A DNA stretch of 64,000 nucleotides from AC-32 sp038237925 (GCA_038237925.1 JBBRYF010000005.1:86413-150412), one strand, 5' to 3'. Positions 10,154-21,137 are shown, counted from the first letter of the stretch. Notes: a model not told the origin generated them from the sequence alone. Numbers and translations: made by a program.

Positions 10154-10993
10154 ATGGCTTACTGCTACCGCCACCCAAACCGGGAGACGTTCGTCTCGTG
10201 CTCCGAGTGCGGACGCCCGATCTGCGCCGAGTGCATGACGCCGGCACCCGTCGGGCAGCGCTGCCCCGAGCACTCGGGCAAGGCGCAGGGCGCCAAGAAG
10301 ATCTCGACCGGCATTCGTCGCACGGCCTTCGAGGGGACCGGCGCACTCGTCACCAAGACGCTGCTGGCGATCAACATCGTCGTCTACATCGTCACCGCGT
10401 CGCAGGGCGCCGGCCTGAACGCGCCAGGCGGTCGGATCTTCGACAAGTGGGACCTCTACGGGCCATTCGTCGCGCAGGGCGACTGGTGGCGGCTGTTCAC
10501 GAGCGCGTTCCTGCACGCAAACCTGATCCACATCGGCTTCAACATGTACTTCCTCTGGTTCGTCGGCACGGCGGTCGAGCAGGCCCTCGGGCGCGGCCGC
10601 TTCCTGCTGCTCTATGTCGTATCCGCGCTAGCCGGCTCGGCCGGGGCGCTTGTCTGGACGCCAACACAGCACACGGTGGGTGCCTCCGGCGCGCTCTTCG
10701 GCCTGCTCGGCGCGGCCTTGATCCTCGAGCGGCAGCGCAACTACGTGCTCGGCGGCTCGGCGCTGGGGCTGATCCTGATCAACCTGATCCTCAGCTTCGC
10801 GATCGCGAACATCTCGATCGGCGGCCATATCGGCGGCCTGATCGGCGGCGTCCTCTGTACGCTCGCCTTCTCGAAGTTCGGCCGCGGTCACGCCGCCTAC
10901 AGCCGCGTCGGGCTCTGGGGCATCGCAGGCGTGTTCGGCGTCGGGCTGCTCAGCATCGCGGTCGCGTACTGGCGCGTCCGCGGCTACGCGTGA
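10154..10993 (+). CDS. rhomboid intramembrane serine protease with N-terminal zinc-binding segment
   Basis: A 279-residue membrane protein. Residues 1-40 form a B-box-like zinc segment with paired Cys and His (CYRHPNRETFVSCSEC, then PICAEC and CPEH). About six membrane segments follow. The catalytic Ser is in GASGALFG, the catalytic His in GGHIGGLIGG, and HANLIHIGFNMYFLW supplies the conserved His and Asn of the oxyanion region. Rhomboids cut membrane proteins within the bilayer; the substrate is unknown. I chose ATG 10154 because GAGG lies 8 bases upstream and the zinc segment begins directly; the longer frame to 10028 lies inside comB. Confidence 0.93.
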   Translation: MAYCYRHPNRETFVSCSECGRPICAECMTPAPVGQRCPEHSGKAQGAKKISTGIRRTAFEGTGALVTKTLLAINIVVYIVTASQGAGLNAPGGRIFDKWDLYGPFVAQGDWWRLFTSAFLHANLIHIGFNMYFLWFVGTAVEQALGRGRFLLLYVVSALAGSAGALVWTPTQHTVGASGALFGLLGAALILERQRNYVLGGSALGLILINLILSFAIANISIGGHIGGLIGGVLCTLAFSKFGRGHAAYSRVGLWGIAGVFGVGLLSIAVAYWRVRGYA

Positions 10994-11452
10994 TCAGCCG
11001 GATCGCTCGATCGAATAGACCCGGTCGAGCTTGTCGTGGAAGGCGTGGTCGGTCCCGGGACCGCCGTCGAGGCGGTCGGCGAAGCCGTCCCACGCGAAGA
11101 TCATGTCGTTCCCCGTGCCGCCCGAGATCGCGTCGCGGCCCTGGTCGCCCTGGAGCTTGTCGTCGCCGGCCCCGCCGAAGAGCTGGTCGTTGCCGTTGCC
11201 GCCGTTCAGGATGTCGCGGCCCGGGCCGCCCTTCAGCACGTCGTTGCCGCCCGCGCCGTCGAGCACGTCGTTGCCCCCCAGGCCGCAGATCACGTCATGC
11301 CTAGGCGTGCCGAACAGCAGATCGGGGCCGGGCGTGCCGACGATCGTGCACGCGCCCGCGGGAGCGGTTGCGTGCGCGCCGCGGACGAGGAAGAGCGAGA
11401 CGGTCAGGAACATCGCGGCCGTCGCCTTGATCCGGTTCTCTTGAGGGTTCAC
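10994..11452 (-). CDS. secreted protein with RTX-type calcium-binding nonapeptide repeats
   Basis: A 152-residue protein. A signal peptide (TAAMFLTVSLFLVRGAHA) is followed by CTIVGTPGPDLLFGTPRHD and then about seven glycine-aspartate repeats such as GGNDVLDGA, GGNDVLKGG, GNGNDQLFGG and GAGDDKLQG. Such repeats bind calcium and form a beta-roll. There is no catalytic or cell-wall anchor domain, so it is essentially a stand-alone beta-roll capped by a short tail. Two Cys near the N-terminus may form a disulfide. The start is GTG 11452, with GGAGGTG 8 bases upstream. Confidence 0.85.
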   Translation of the reverse strand: MNPQENRIKATAAMFLTVSLFLVRGAHATAPAGACTIVGTPGPDLLFGTPRHDVICGLGGNDVLDGAGGNDVLKGGPGRDILNGGNGNDQLFGGAGDDKLQGDQGRDAISGGTGNDMIFAWDGFADRLDGGPGTDHAFHDKLDRVYSIERSG

Positions 11453-11460
11453 GGGAGCGG

Positions 11461-11467
11461 CACCTCC
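11461..11467 (-). promoter_or_regulatory. strong ribosome-binding site of the RTX-type gene
   Basis: GGAGGTG stands 8 bases before the GTG at 11452. It decides the start, giving an N-terminus with a good signal peptide. Confidence 0.7.
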
Positions 11468-11562
11468 GAAATCGAGTGGCGCGCCGCATCGCCTTTGGTC
11501 GATCTCCACTGAGATCGGCGCCGCCCCCGTGACTGTCCATCCCTCGGCCTGGTGATCGCTCC

Positions 11563-12000
11563 CTACGCGGGCCGGCTCGTGATGTGCACGTAGATCTTCC
11601 CGCCGCCGCAGTCGTTCCGGAGCGCCACCTGGCCGGAGCGCCCCTCGCCCTTCCACGAGATCTCCGAGTCGTTCGGGACCTCGACCTCTTCGAAGAGGAT
11701 CTTGTAGCCCGCGGCCTTGAGCTCCTTCAGGTACTCGTCGTGCGCCTCCTTGACGTCGCCCTTCCAGTAGCCCTCGACGAGCTCCGTCGGGCCCTGAGCC
11801 GACTGCTTCGTGAGCGTCGTGTTCTCGACCATTGGGAAGCTCGGCGGGAGCTTCGGCGTGGCGGAGAGGGGTGAGCCGCTGCAGGCCGCGAGTGCCTGGG
11901 GGTTCTTCGCCCGATCGGACTCCTTCTTCTTGCTCCCACCGCAACCGGCTGCGAGCAGCACGGCGGTGGCGAGCAGCGAGAGCAGTGCAACCTGCCTCAT
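11563..12000 (-). CDS. small lipoprotein, unknown function
   Basis: A 145-residue protein with a signal peptide ending in a lipobox (LLAAGC, Cys at residue 20), so it should be lipid-anchored on the outer face of the membrane. The mature part starts GGSKKKESDR and contains a single compact region with WKGDVKEAHDEYLKELKAAG and a C-terminal IYVHITSRPA. Two further Cys (about residues 40 and 130) may pair. I do not recognise a family. The ATG has AGGA 5 bases upstream and a TAGAGT hexamer further up (12031-12036), so this message has a leader. Confidence 0.8.
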   Translation of the reverse strand: MRQVALLSLLATAVLLAAGCGGSKKKESDRAKNPQALAACSGSPLSATPKLPPSFPMVENTTLTKQSAQGPTELVEGYWKGDVKEAHDEYLKELKAAGYKILFEEVEVPNDSEISWKGEGRSGQVALRNDCGGGKIYVHITSRPA

Positions 12001-12040
12001 TGCCGTCCTTCCCAGGATCCCCCGCGGGACTCTAAACCGC

Positions 12041-14653
<2,613 letters not shown>

Positions 14654-14698
14654 TGCGAGGCGATCTTCCCATAGGGGCGTACGGGCACACCCGGTGGG

Positions 14699-14704
14699 TA
14701 CGCT
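14699..14704 (+). promoter_or_regulatory. -10 element TACGCT, leaderless spacing
   Basis: TACGCT ends exactly 6 bases before the GTG at 14711. No ribosome-binding site is present. Confidence 0.6.
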
Positions 14705-14710
14705 TGCGCC

Positions 14711-15637
14711 GTGAAGCTCGAGGGCGTCCACCACGTCACCGCGATCACCGGCGACGCGCCGAAGAACGTCGACTTCTACGCCCGCGTCCTGGGCCTTCGC
14801 CTCGTCAAGAAGAGCGTCAACCAGGACGACCCGACCGTCTACCACCTCTTCTACGGCGACCAGGAGGGCGCGCCGGGGAACGACATCACGTTCTTCGAGT
14901 ACCCGGGCGCGCGTCGCGGCAAGGCCGGCGCGGGGATGGTGCACACGGTCGGCTGGCGCGTAGGGTCGCCGGACGCGCTCGACTTCTGGGAGAACCGGCT
15001 CGCGGACGAGGGCATCGCCGCCGAGCGCTGCGCCGACGGGAGCCTCGCGTTCCGCGACCCGGAGGGACTGCGGCACGCGCTGTCGGTCGTCGAGACCTCG
15101 GATGAGCCGCTGACCGCAGACCACCCGGAGGTTCCTCGCGAGCACGCGCTGCAGGGGTTCAACGGCGTCCGCGTGTACGCGCACGACGTCGAGCAGAGCC
15201 GCCCGTTCCTCGAGCAGACGCTCGAGTTCGACCCGGCCGGCGAGACGGCCTGGGAGGCGCGCGGCGACCAGCGCGGCGGCTTCTATGTCTACGACCAGTC
15301 CGACAAGCGCGGCGTCCCCGGAGCCGGAACCGTCCATCACGTGGCCTGGGCCTCGCCCATGGACGAGCACGAGGCGTGGCAGCAGCGCGTCGCCGAGAGC
15401 GGCGCCTCCCCCACGCCCGTGATCGACCGCTTCTACTTCAAGTCGATCTACTTCCGCGAGCCGAGCGGCGTGCTGTTCGAGATCGCGACCATCGGGCCGG
15501 GGTTCACCGCCGACGAGCCGCTGGAGACGCTCGGCGAGCGGCTCTCGCTGCCGCCGATCTACGAGAACCTCCGCGAACGGCTCGAGCAGGTGCTGACGCC
15601 GCTGCCGGACCTGCGCACCCTTCGCGCCGGGAAGTGA
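14711..15637 (+). CDS. ring-cleaving dioxygenase of the VOC superfamily (MhqO/LinE type)
   Basis: A 308-residue protein built of two VOC modules. Metal ligands are visible as GVHHVTAITGDA (His), GMVHTVGWRV (His) and LFEIATIGPGF (Glu); GTVHHVAW adds the His of the second module. The family cleaves hydroquinone-type rings with Fe(II), and relatives are induced by quinone stress. The start GTG 14711 follows a leaderless-type -10. The esterase gene downstream overlaps its stop as GTGA, which fits the frequent mhqO-mhqD pairing of dioxygenase and esterase. Confidence 0.88.
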   Translation: MKLEGVHHVTAITGDAPKNVDFYARVLGLRLVKKSVNQDDPTVYHLFYGDQEGAPGNDITFFEYPGARRGKAGAGMVHTVGWRVGSPDALDFWENRLADEGIAAERCADGSLAFRDPEGLRHALSVVETSDEPLTADHPEVPREHALQGFNGVRVYAHDVEQSRPFLEQTLEFDPAGETAWEARGDQRGGFYVYDQSDKRGVPGAGTVHHVAWASPMDEHEAWQQRVAESGASPTPVIDRFYFKSIYFREPSGVLFEIATIGPGFTADEPLETLGERLSLPPIYENLRERLEQVLTPLPDLRTLRAGK

Positions 15638-16268
15638 CGACCGCCCATCTCGAGCGGCCTGCGGCAGGCGAGCCGGAGGGGCTGCTCGTCCTCTTCCACG
15701 GCCGCGGCGCCGACGAGCACGACCTCCTTCCGCTGCTCGACGTGCTCGATCCCGACCGGCGCCTGCTCGGGCTGACGCTTCGCGGCCCGCTCTCGCTGCC
15801 GCCCGGCGGTGCGCACTGGTACGTGGTGCGCGAGATCGGCTACCCGGACTCGGCGACGTTCTCACCGACCTACGAGGCCGTCGGCGCATGGCTCGACGGA
15901 GTCGCCGAGGAGACGGGCATCGGCCCCGAGCGGACGGTCCTCGGCGGGTTCTCGCAAGGCGCGGTGATGACGTACGCGCTCGGCCTCGGGAGCGGCCGCC
16001 CTCGCCCAGCGCGCTCGTCGCGCTGAGCGGCTTCATCCCGACCGTGCCCGGGTTCGAGCTCGATCTCGAGCCGCCGCTCCCACCGGTCGCGATCGGTCAC
16101 GGAACCTTCGACCCGATCATCTCGGTCGAATGGAGCCGCCGCGCCCGCCAGCAGCTAGAGGCCGCCGGGGCCGAGGTGCTCTACCGCGAGTACCCGCTCC
16201 CCCACGCCGTCGAGCCGGGCTTCCTCGCGGAGCTCGCGCCCTGGCTCTACGCGACCGGCGGCCGGTAG
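15634..16268 (+). pseudogene. phospholipase/carboxylesterase (MhqD-like), interrupted by a one-base frameshift
   Basis: An alpha/beta hydrolase split over two frames. Frame one runs from GTG 15634 (LLVLFHGRGADEHDLLP) through the nucleophile GGFSQGAVMTYALGL and then stops at 16026. Frame two continues with SALVALSGFIPTVPGFELD, GHGTFDPII (Asp) and PLPHAVEP (His) to 16268. All three catalytic residues are therefore present. Inserting one C in the CCC run at 15999-16001 restores one frame of about 211 residues, so either one base was recently lost or the sequence has an error there. The context after the dioxygenase suggests a role with aromatic or quinone compounds. Confidence 0.8.
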
Positions 16269-16426
16269 CCCGGCCTGCGCCGCGCCCGGAAGTCCGCGAG
16301 CCACGCCACGGCGCGCAAGCCCATCCAGATCGGCGTCAGGAGCACGTAGAAGACGACCATCGCGGCGGCCAGGATCGACCACCACAGCGCCCAGCGCCAG
16401 ATCGGAACGGGCGGCTTCGGCCTCAC
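16247..16426 (-). CDS. 59-residue single-span membrane protein coupled to the PPDK regulator gene
   Basis: A short frame with start GTG 16426 overlapping the stop of the upstream regulator gene as GTGA. The protein begins MRPKPPVPIWRWALWW, has one hydrophobic segment (about residues 13-34, WSILAAAMVVFYVLLTPIW) and ends in a basic tail ADFRARRRPGYRPP. The basic end suggests a cytoplasmic C-terminus. I recognise no family. Translational coupling makes a real gene likely, and a membrane role connected with the regulator is possible but unproven. It overlaps the 3' end of the esterase gene by 22 bases. Confidence 0.6.
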   Translation of the reverse strand: MRPKPPVPIWRWALWWSILAAAMVVFYVLLTPIWMGLRAVAWLADFRARRRPGYRPPVA

Positions 16427-17265
16427 GGCACGGGCGCTTGCGCGCGGGCGCCGGTCTCGACCTGCCGCTGCTCGACGAGCCGGATCACCCTCGCAGCCGT
16501 CTCCTCGATCGAGAGGTCGGAGATCTCGATCACCGGGCAGCCGAGCCGCCGGTGGAGCGCCTCCGCCTCCTCGAGCTCGGCGTAGATCTCGAGCAGCTCT
16601 GCGTACGCGCGCTGGTTTCCGCCGAGCCGGCGCGCACGCTGCTTGCGGATCTCGCGCAGCTGCTCGGCGTCGATCGTGAGGCCGACGATCTTCGCCGGGT
16701 CGATCTCGAAGAGCGCCGACGGCGGCGCAATCCCCTTCACGACGGGCACGTTCGCCGTCTTGTAGCCGAGGTAGCCGAGGTACATCGAGAGCGGCGTCTT
16801 CGAGGTGCGCGAGACGCCGACGACGACGATGTCGGCTTCGCGCAGCCCCGCTCCCACGCCGTCGTCGAACTTGACGGCGAACTCGATCGCGGCCATGCGC
16901 TTGAAGTAGGTCGAGTCGAGCGGCGGCCGCGCGCCGGGCTTCATCTTCGCCGCGACTCCGGCGACGCGGGCGACGGCGTCGATCGGGTGGCCGAGGATGT
17001 CGCAGTAGTGGAGCTTGTAGCGGCGGCAGAGCGCGCGCGCCGCGTCGCGCAACTCCGGGTGCACGAGCGTGTAGATGATCACCGCCGAGCGGCCCTTCGC
17101 CCGGTTCAGCGCGAGGTGCAGGTCGTCGACGGTCTCGACCCGTGGGTGCCGTATCTCCTCGAACGTCTGATCCGGGAACTGCGCCTCCAGCGCGTGCACG
17201 AGCCGCACGGCGGTCTCGCCCGTGGAGTCGGAGATCACGTGGAGCTCTACGGGGGGCCGGTTCAC
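16423..17265 (-). CDS. PPDK/PEP synthase regulatory protein (bifunctional kinase/pyrophosphorylase, DUF299)
   Basis: A 280-residue protein with the family's N-terminal LHVISDSTGETAVRLVHA, the central LDSTYFKRMAAIEFAVKFDD and the P-loop-like GVSRTSKTPLSMYLGYLGYK. These enzymes use ADP to phosphorylate a Thr of pyruvate phosphate dikinase next to its catalytic His, switching it off, and use phosphate to remove the group. The target gene ppdK lies 1.8 kb downstream on the same strand with two plus-strand genes between them. The start is GTG 17265. Confidence 0.95.
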   Translation of the reverse strand: MNRPPVELHVISDSTGETAVRLVHALEAQFPDQTFEEIRHPRVETVDDLHLALNRAKGRSAVIIYTLVHPELRDAARALCRRYKLHYCDILGHPIDAVARVAGVAAKMKPGARPPLDSTYFKRMAAIEFAVKFDDGVGAGLREADIVVVGVSRTSKTPLSMYLGYLGYKTANVPVVKGIAPPSALFEIDPAKIVGLTIDAEQLREIRKQRARRLGGNQRAYAELLEIYAELEEAEALHRRLGCPVIEISDLSIEETAARVIRLVEQRQVETGARAQAPVP

Positions 17266-17288
17266 GCGGGGGAGCGTAGCCGGGTCGC

Positions 17289-19130
17289 TCAGCGTGGGAT
17301 CTGCGAGAAGTCGCCGAGCCGGCCGAGGGCGTCGCGTACGTCGAGCAGCAGGCGCAGTCGGTTTGCGCGCACCGCGTCGTCCTCGTCCATCACGTGCACG
17401 TCTTCGAAGAAACGCTCCATCAGCGGGGCCAGCGTCGCGCCCGAGGCGAGCGCCTCCCGCACGTCGCCGTCGACCTCGACCTGCGCGAGCCCGTCCGCGA
17501 GGGCGCGTTCGGCGTCTTCCTTCAGGAGCGCGCGGTCGACGTCGGTCGCGGCGTCGTCGGCTGCGCGATCGGCGAGCCGGTGGGCGCGCTCGTAGGCCGT
17601 GTAGACGCCGTCGAACTCCGGGGACTCGCGCTGCTCGTACAGCGCCCTCGCCAGCCGTGCGACCCCGCCGAGGTCCGGGGCGGCAGAGGCGCGCGCCGCC
17701 CGCACGAACTCCACGGGGACATCGAGGAGCCCTTCGAGCCGCTCCTCGATGAACTCGCGCACCTCTTCGAGCAACAGCGAGCGCGCGACGATGAGCCCGC
17801 CCTCGACGGCCAGCCGGTTCAGCCCGATCGCCGCCCGCCGCAGCCCGTACGGGTCACGCGAGCCAGACGGCTTGTGGCCCAGCGAGAACGACGTCGTGAG
17901 CGCGTCGAGCTTGTCCGCCGCCGCCAGCACTTTCCCGGTCTCGGTCTGAGGCAGCGGGCCTCCCGCGGAATCCGGCAAGTATTGCTCCTCGATCGCCGCG
18001 CTCACCGCCTCGGGGTAGCCGGCGAGCCGCGCGTACTCGGCGCCGATGTAGCCCTCGAGGTCGGGGAACTCACGCACGAGCTCGGACGCCTGGTCGGCCT
18101 TGGCGAGCCTCGCGGCCTCCAGCGTCGCCTCGCCGCCGCCGAGCTCGCCGACGAAGCGCTGCAGCCGCTCGGTCTTGTCCGCGAACGAGCCGGCTCCTTT
18201 GAAGTAGGTGATCGCGCCGAGCCGCTCGGCCAGCGCGTCGATCCCGACGCGCACGTCGCGGTCGAAGGTGAAGCTCGCGTCGTCGAGCCGCCCTTCGAGC
18301 ACGGCCTCGTTACCCGCGCGCACAAGCTCCGGATCGCCGCCGTTGACGACGAACGCGAACCGGTTCGCGCCGAGCGGGAAGTAGCGCTGGTGCGACTGCA
18401 TCGCCGTCACGACGACGCGCTCGGGGAGCTGAAGGAAGCGCTCGTCGAAGCGGCCCTCGAGCACCTGGACGCTCTCGACGAGGTGGACGACCTCGGCCAG
18501 GACTCCGGCCGGGTCGCTCCAGCCGCCGATCGCGTCGAGGCCCTCGACGATCTGCCGGTGGCGCTCGGCGGCGTCCGGCTCGACTTCGGCGTCGCGCAGC
18601 CGCCCCGCGTACTCCTCGGCGTGCGGGATCTCGACGCGTCCGGAGCGGAACCGGTGCCCGAAGCTCGTCTCGCCGACCACCGTCTCCGCGTCGAGCTTCG
18701 CCAGCGTCCAGCGCACAGGCCTCGCGAAGCGGATCCCGCTGTCGTCCCAGCGCATCGACTTGGAGAACGAGAGGCCGCGGACGATTGCGTCCAACCGCTC
18801 GGGAACGACCTCGCGCAGCGGCCGCCCCGGCCGCTCGAGCCCGAGGAAGCCGTCACGCTCGACGAGGTCGTCGGCCGCGACGCCGTGCTTCTTCGCGAAG
18901 CCAGCCGCTGCCTTCTCGCGCAGCGCGACGGGTGGCCCCTTCAGCCACTCGTCAGCCGTCTGCTCCTCGAGCGCGTCGAACTGGAGCGCCAGGCGCCGCG
19001 GGCCGACGAAGACGCGGTTCGGCGCCGAGCCGAGCTCGCGCTCCGCGAGCGCGGGCAACTGCTCCGCGGCCTCGCGGCAAGCCGAGGCCGGGAGCTCCTC
19101 GCAGCCGATCTCAAGCAGCAGCGACGCCAT
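17289..19130 (-). CDS. glyS: glycyl-tRNA synthetase beta subunit
   Basis: A 613-residue protein, somewhat shorter than the usual ~690. It starts LLLEIGCEELPASACREA, typical of the family, carries the QRYFPLGANRFAFVVNGG segment and the FKGAGSFADKTERL region, and has an HD-like centre (AADKLDALTTSFSLGHKPSG). The beta subunit binds tRNA-Gly, and the alpha subunit carries the catalytic core. The two-subunit form is absent from mycobacteria and streptomycetes, which use the single-chain enzyme. Its ATG overlaps the glyQ end by 20 bases. Confidence 0.95.
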   Translation of the reverse strand: MASLLLEIGCEELPASACREAAEQLPALAERELGSAPNRVFVGPRRLALQFDALEEQTADEWLKGPPVALREKAAAGFAKKHGVAADDLVERDGFLGLERPGRPLREVVPERLDAIVRGLSFSKSMRWDDSGIRFARPVRWTLAKLDAETVVGETSFGHRFRSGRVEIPHAEEYAGRLRDAEVEPDAAERHRQIVEGLDAIGGWSDPAGVLAEVVHLVESVQVLEGRFDERFLQLPERVVVTAMQSHQRYFPLGANRFAFVVNGGDPELVRAGNEAVLEGRLDDASFTFDRDVRVGIDALAERLGAITYFKGAGSFADKTERLQRFVGELGGGEATLEAARLAKADQASELVREFPDLEGYIGAEYARLAGYPEAVSAAIEEQYLPDSAGGPLPQTETGKVLAAADKLDALTTSFSLGHKPSGSRDPYGLRRAAIGLNRLAVEGGLIVARSLLLEEVREFIEERLEGLLDVPVEFVRAARASAAPDLGGVARLARALYEQRESPEFDGVYTAYERAHRLADRAADDAATDVDRALLKEDAERALADGLAQVEVDGDVREALASGATLAPLMERFFEDVHVMDEDDAVRANRLRLLLDVRDALGRLGDFSQIPR

Positions 19131-19980
19131 CGGTCTCCAGCTCGAGGTAGACCTGCGCGACCTCGCGGGCGAGATTTCGGACTCGCCCGATGTAGGCGGC
19201 GCGCTCGGTGGCCGAGATCGCGCCGCGCGCGTCGAGCAGGTTGAAGGTGTGCGATGCCTTCAGCACGTGGTCGTAGGCAGGAAGCGGCAGCCGCCGTTCG
19301 AGCAGCAGGCGACACTCCTCCTCATGCTCGCCGAAGCGGCGCGTGAGCACGGCCACGGGCGCGAGCTCGAAGTTGTACGTCGACCACTGCCGCTCGCTCT
19401 CCAGGTAGACGTCGCCCCAGGTCACGCCCGGCGCCCACTCGAGCTCGAACGCGCTGCGCTTCCCCTGTAGAAACATGCACAGCCGCTCGAGGCCGTACGT
19501 GATCTCGGCCGGGACGAGCTCGACGTCGAACCCGCCGAGCTGTTGGAAGTACGTCCACTGGGTCACCTCCATCCCGTCGCACCAGACCTCCCAGCCGAGC
19601 CCCCAGGCGCCGAGGGTCGGCTGCTCCCAGTCGTCTTCGACGAGCCGCACGTCGTGTCGCTGGAGGTCGATCCCGATCGCCTCGAGAGAGCCGAAATAGA
19701 GGTCGAGCACGTCCGAGGGCGCCGGCTTGATCACGACCTGGTACTGGAAGTAGTGCTGGAAGCGGTACGGGTTCTCGCCGTAGCGCCCGTCGAGCGGGCG
19801 GATCACCGGCTCGACGTACGCGGTCTTCCACGGCCGCTGGCCCAGGCTGCGGAGGAACGTGGCGGGATTCATGGTGCCCGCCGCGAGCTCGGTGTGGTAC
19901 GGCTGCATGAGCACGCAGCCGTAGTCGGCCCAGTAGCCCTCGAGCGCGCGAATCGTCTCCTGAAAGGTGGGAACTGCCAA
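19111..19980 (-). CDS. glyQ: glycyl-tRNA synthetase alpha subunit
   Basis: A 289-residue catalytic subunit. Typical segments are TFQETIRALEGYWADYGCVL, QPYHTELAAGTMNPATF, the YGENPYRFQHYFQYQVVIKP stretch of the class II active site and WEVWCDGMEVTQWTYFQQ. I prefer the TTG at 19980 over the TTG at 19989, since TAGGAT ends 8 bases before it and the family's conserved sequence begins at AVPTF. The unit glyQS therefore seems to have its own promoter, separated from recO by a strong hairpin. Confidence 0.95.
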   Translation of the reverse strand: MAVPTFQETIRALEGYWADYGCVLMQPYHTELAAGTMNPATFLRSLGQRPWKTAYVEPVIRPLDGRYGENPYRFQHYFQYQVVIKPAPSDVLDLYFGSLEAIGIDLQRHDVRLVEDDWEQPTLGAWGLGWEVWCDGMEVTQWTYFQQLGGFDVELVPAEITYGLERLCMFLQGKRSAFELEWAPGVTWGDVYLESERQWSTYNFELAPVAVLTRRFGEHEEECRLLLERRLPLPAYDHVLKASHTFNLLDARGAISATERAAYIGRVRNLAREVAQVYLELETDGVAAA

Positions 19981-19988
19981 GCCGCTCA

Positions 19989-19994
19989 ATCCTA
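19989..19994 (-). promoter_or_regulatory. -10 element TAGGAT of glyQS
   Basis: TAGGAT (minus strand) lies 8 bases before the TTG at 19980, a near-leaderless arrangement. Confidence 0.4.
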
Positions 19995-20047
19995 GGGAAG
20001 AAGGAAGGCGGCGCCACCGTCCTGTTGCTGTCCCTTCCGTGGACGCG

Positions 20048-20097
20048 CCTGAATTCGACGACAGCGGGCCCCTGGCCGGGCCTGTTTGTCGTTCAGG
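20048..20097 (-). terminator. long hairpin after recO
   Basis: CCTGAA (20048-20053) pairs with TTCAGG (20092-20097), CGACA (20059-20063) with TGTCG (20087-20091), and GGCCC with GGGCC near the tip. The structure starts 4 bases after the recO stop and ends before the glyQS promoter, so it most likely ends recO transcription. No T-run is present. Confidence 0.55.
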
Positions 20098-20100
20098 GGT

Positions 20101-20838
20101 TCACGAGGCGAGCGTCCGGAGCCGGAAGCCGCCGTGGTACTCGTACGAGGCGGTGATCACGCCCAGCGCCTCGTAGGCGCCGCGCGGGGTCAGCCCAGCG
20201 GCATGCGCCTCCGCGAGCGGCCGGTTGAGCAGCCCTTCGATCCCGGCGACGCCGTCGTGCGAGAGCGGTAGCGCGCCCTTCGCGCAGTTGCCGCACACGG
20301 CGCCGCCCGCGCGCGGCGAGTAGCCGGCGAGGCCGGTTTCGGCACCGCACTCGGCGCAGCTCGTCAGGTGCGGCAGGTAGCCGGCGAGCCAGAGCAGCTT
20401 GAGCTGGAACGAGAGCACGAGCGGGTCGGACTGCGGCCGGTCGTCCACCGGCTCGAGCTCCTCGAGCAGGTCGAGGAAGCGCGCGAGAGCGCGGAAGGCC
20501 CGCTCGTTCGCTTCCTGCTCGGGGAAGAGCCGCAGCATCGCCTCCGCCGCCACGAGCCCGACGCCGAGGCGGTACGACTGCTCCCGGACCTCGTGGTGCG
20601 ACCGCAGCAACTGCACCCCCGTGACGGTCTGGAGCTCGCCGCTCCCCTGGTGCAGCATCAGCTCGACGTGGCTCAGTGGCTCGAGCCGCGCGCCGAAGCG
20701 CGACTTCGTCTTCCGCACGCCCTTCGCCACCGCGCCGACCCGTCCGCGGTCGAGCGTGTAGAGGTGCAGCACGCGGTCGGCCTCGCCCAGACGGAAGGAG
20801 CGGAGGACGATCGCCTCGGTCGTGTAGGAGCGGCCCAT
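20101..20838 (-). CDS. recO: DNA repair protein RecO
   Basis: A 245-residue protein with the N-terminal OB fold (YTTEAIVLRSFRLGEADRVL, YTLDRGRVGAVAKGVRK) and the C-terminal zinc-type cluster CAECG...CGNC. RecO loads RecA on gapped DNA with RecR and RecF. The ATG at 20838 has TACACT 8 bases upstream and no ribosome-binding site. It is divergent from the glutaredoxin gene. Confidence 0.95.
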   Translation of the reverse strand: MGRSYTTEAIVLRSFRLGEADRVLHLYTLDRGRVGAVAKGVRKTKSRFGARLEPLSHVELMLHQGSGELQTVTGVQLLRSHHEVREQSYRLGVGLVAAEAMLRLFPEQEANERAFRALARFLDLLEELEPVDDRPQSDPLVLSFQLKLLWLAGYLPHLTSCAECGAETGLAGYSPRAGGAVCGNCAKGALPLSHDGVAGIEGLLNRPLAEAHAAGLTPRGAYEALGVITASYEYHGGFRLRTLAS

Positions 20839-20846
20839 CCGGCCCA

Positions 20847-20852
20847 AGTGTA
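20847..20852 (-). promoter_or_regulatory. -10 element TACACT of recO
   Basis: TACACT on the minus strand, 8 bases before the recO ATG (20838). Confidence 0.45.
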
Positions 20853-20885
20853 GAGCCGGGGCAGGCCGGGAATCGCCGTGTCGAA

Positions 20886-21137
20886 GTGGCGACGATTCAG
20901 ATGTACTCGACCCGCTGGTGCGGCTATTGCGTCCGCGCGAAGACCCTGCTCGAGTCGCGCGGGATCGAGTTCGAGGAGATCTCGCTCGACGACGATCCGA
21001 CTTTCCGCCGGCGACTGCTCGACCTGACAGGCGGCTGGACCGTGCCTCAGATCGTGATCGACGGGCGGCCGATCGGCGGGTACACGGAGCTCTGGCAGCT
21101 CGACCGCACCGGCGAGCTCGAGCGGCTCGCAGCCTAG
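20886..21137 (+). CDS. glutaredoxin-family thiol reductase
   Basis: An 83-residue thioredoxin-fold protein with the dithiol active site CGYC (MYSTRWCGYCVRAKTLL), the cis-proline segment GGWTVPQIVIDG and the C-terminal glutathione/mycothiol-loop-like GGYTELWQL. CGYC is the active site of actinobacterial mycoredoxin as well as of some glutaredoxins, so the partner thiol cannot be decided here. The start is GTG 20886. It overlaps the mutM stop by four bases on the opposite strand. Confidence 0.9.
   Translation: MATIQMYSTRWCGYCVRAKTLLESRGIEFEEISLDDDPTFRRRLLDLTGGWTVPQIVIDGRPIGGYTELWQLDRTGELERLAA

Noticed and set aside
11501..11516. GATCTC-CACT-GAGATC inverted repeat upstream of the RTX gene
   Set aside because: Perfect but short; no promoter element could be placed relative to it, so no operator is claimed.
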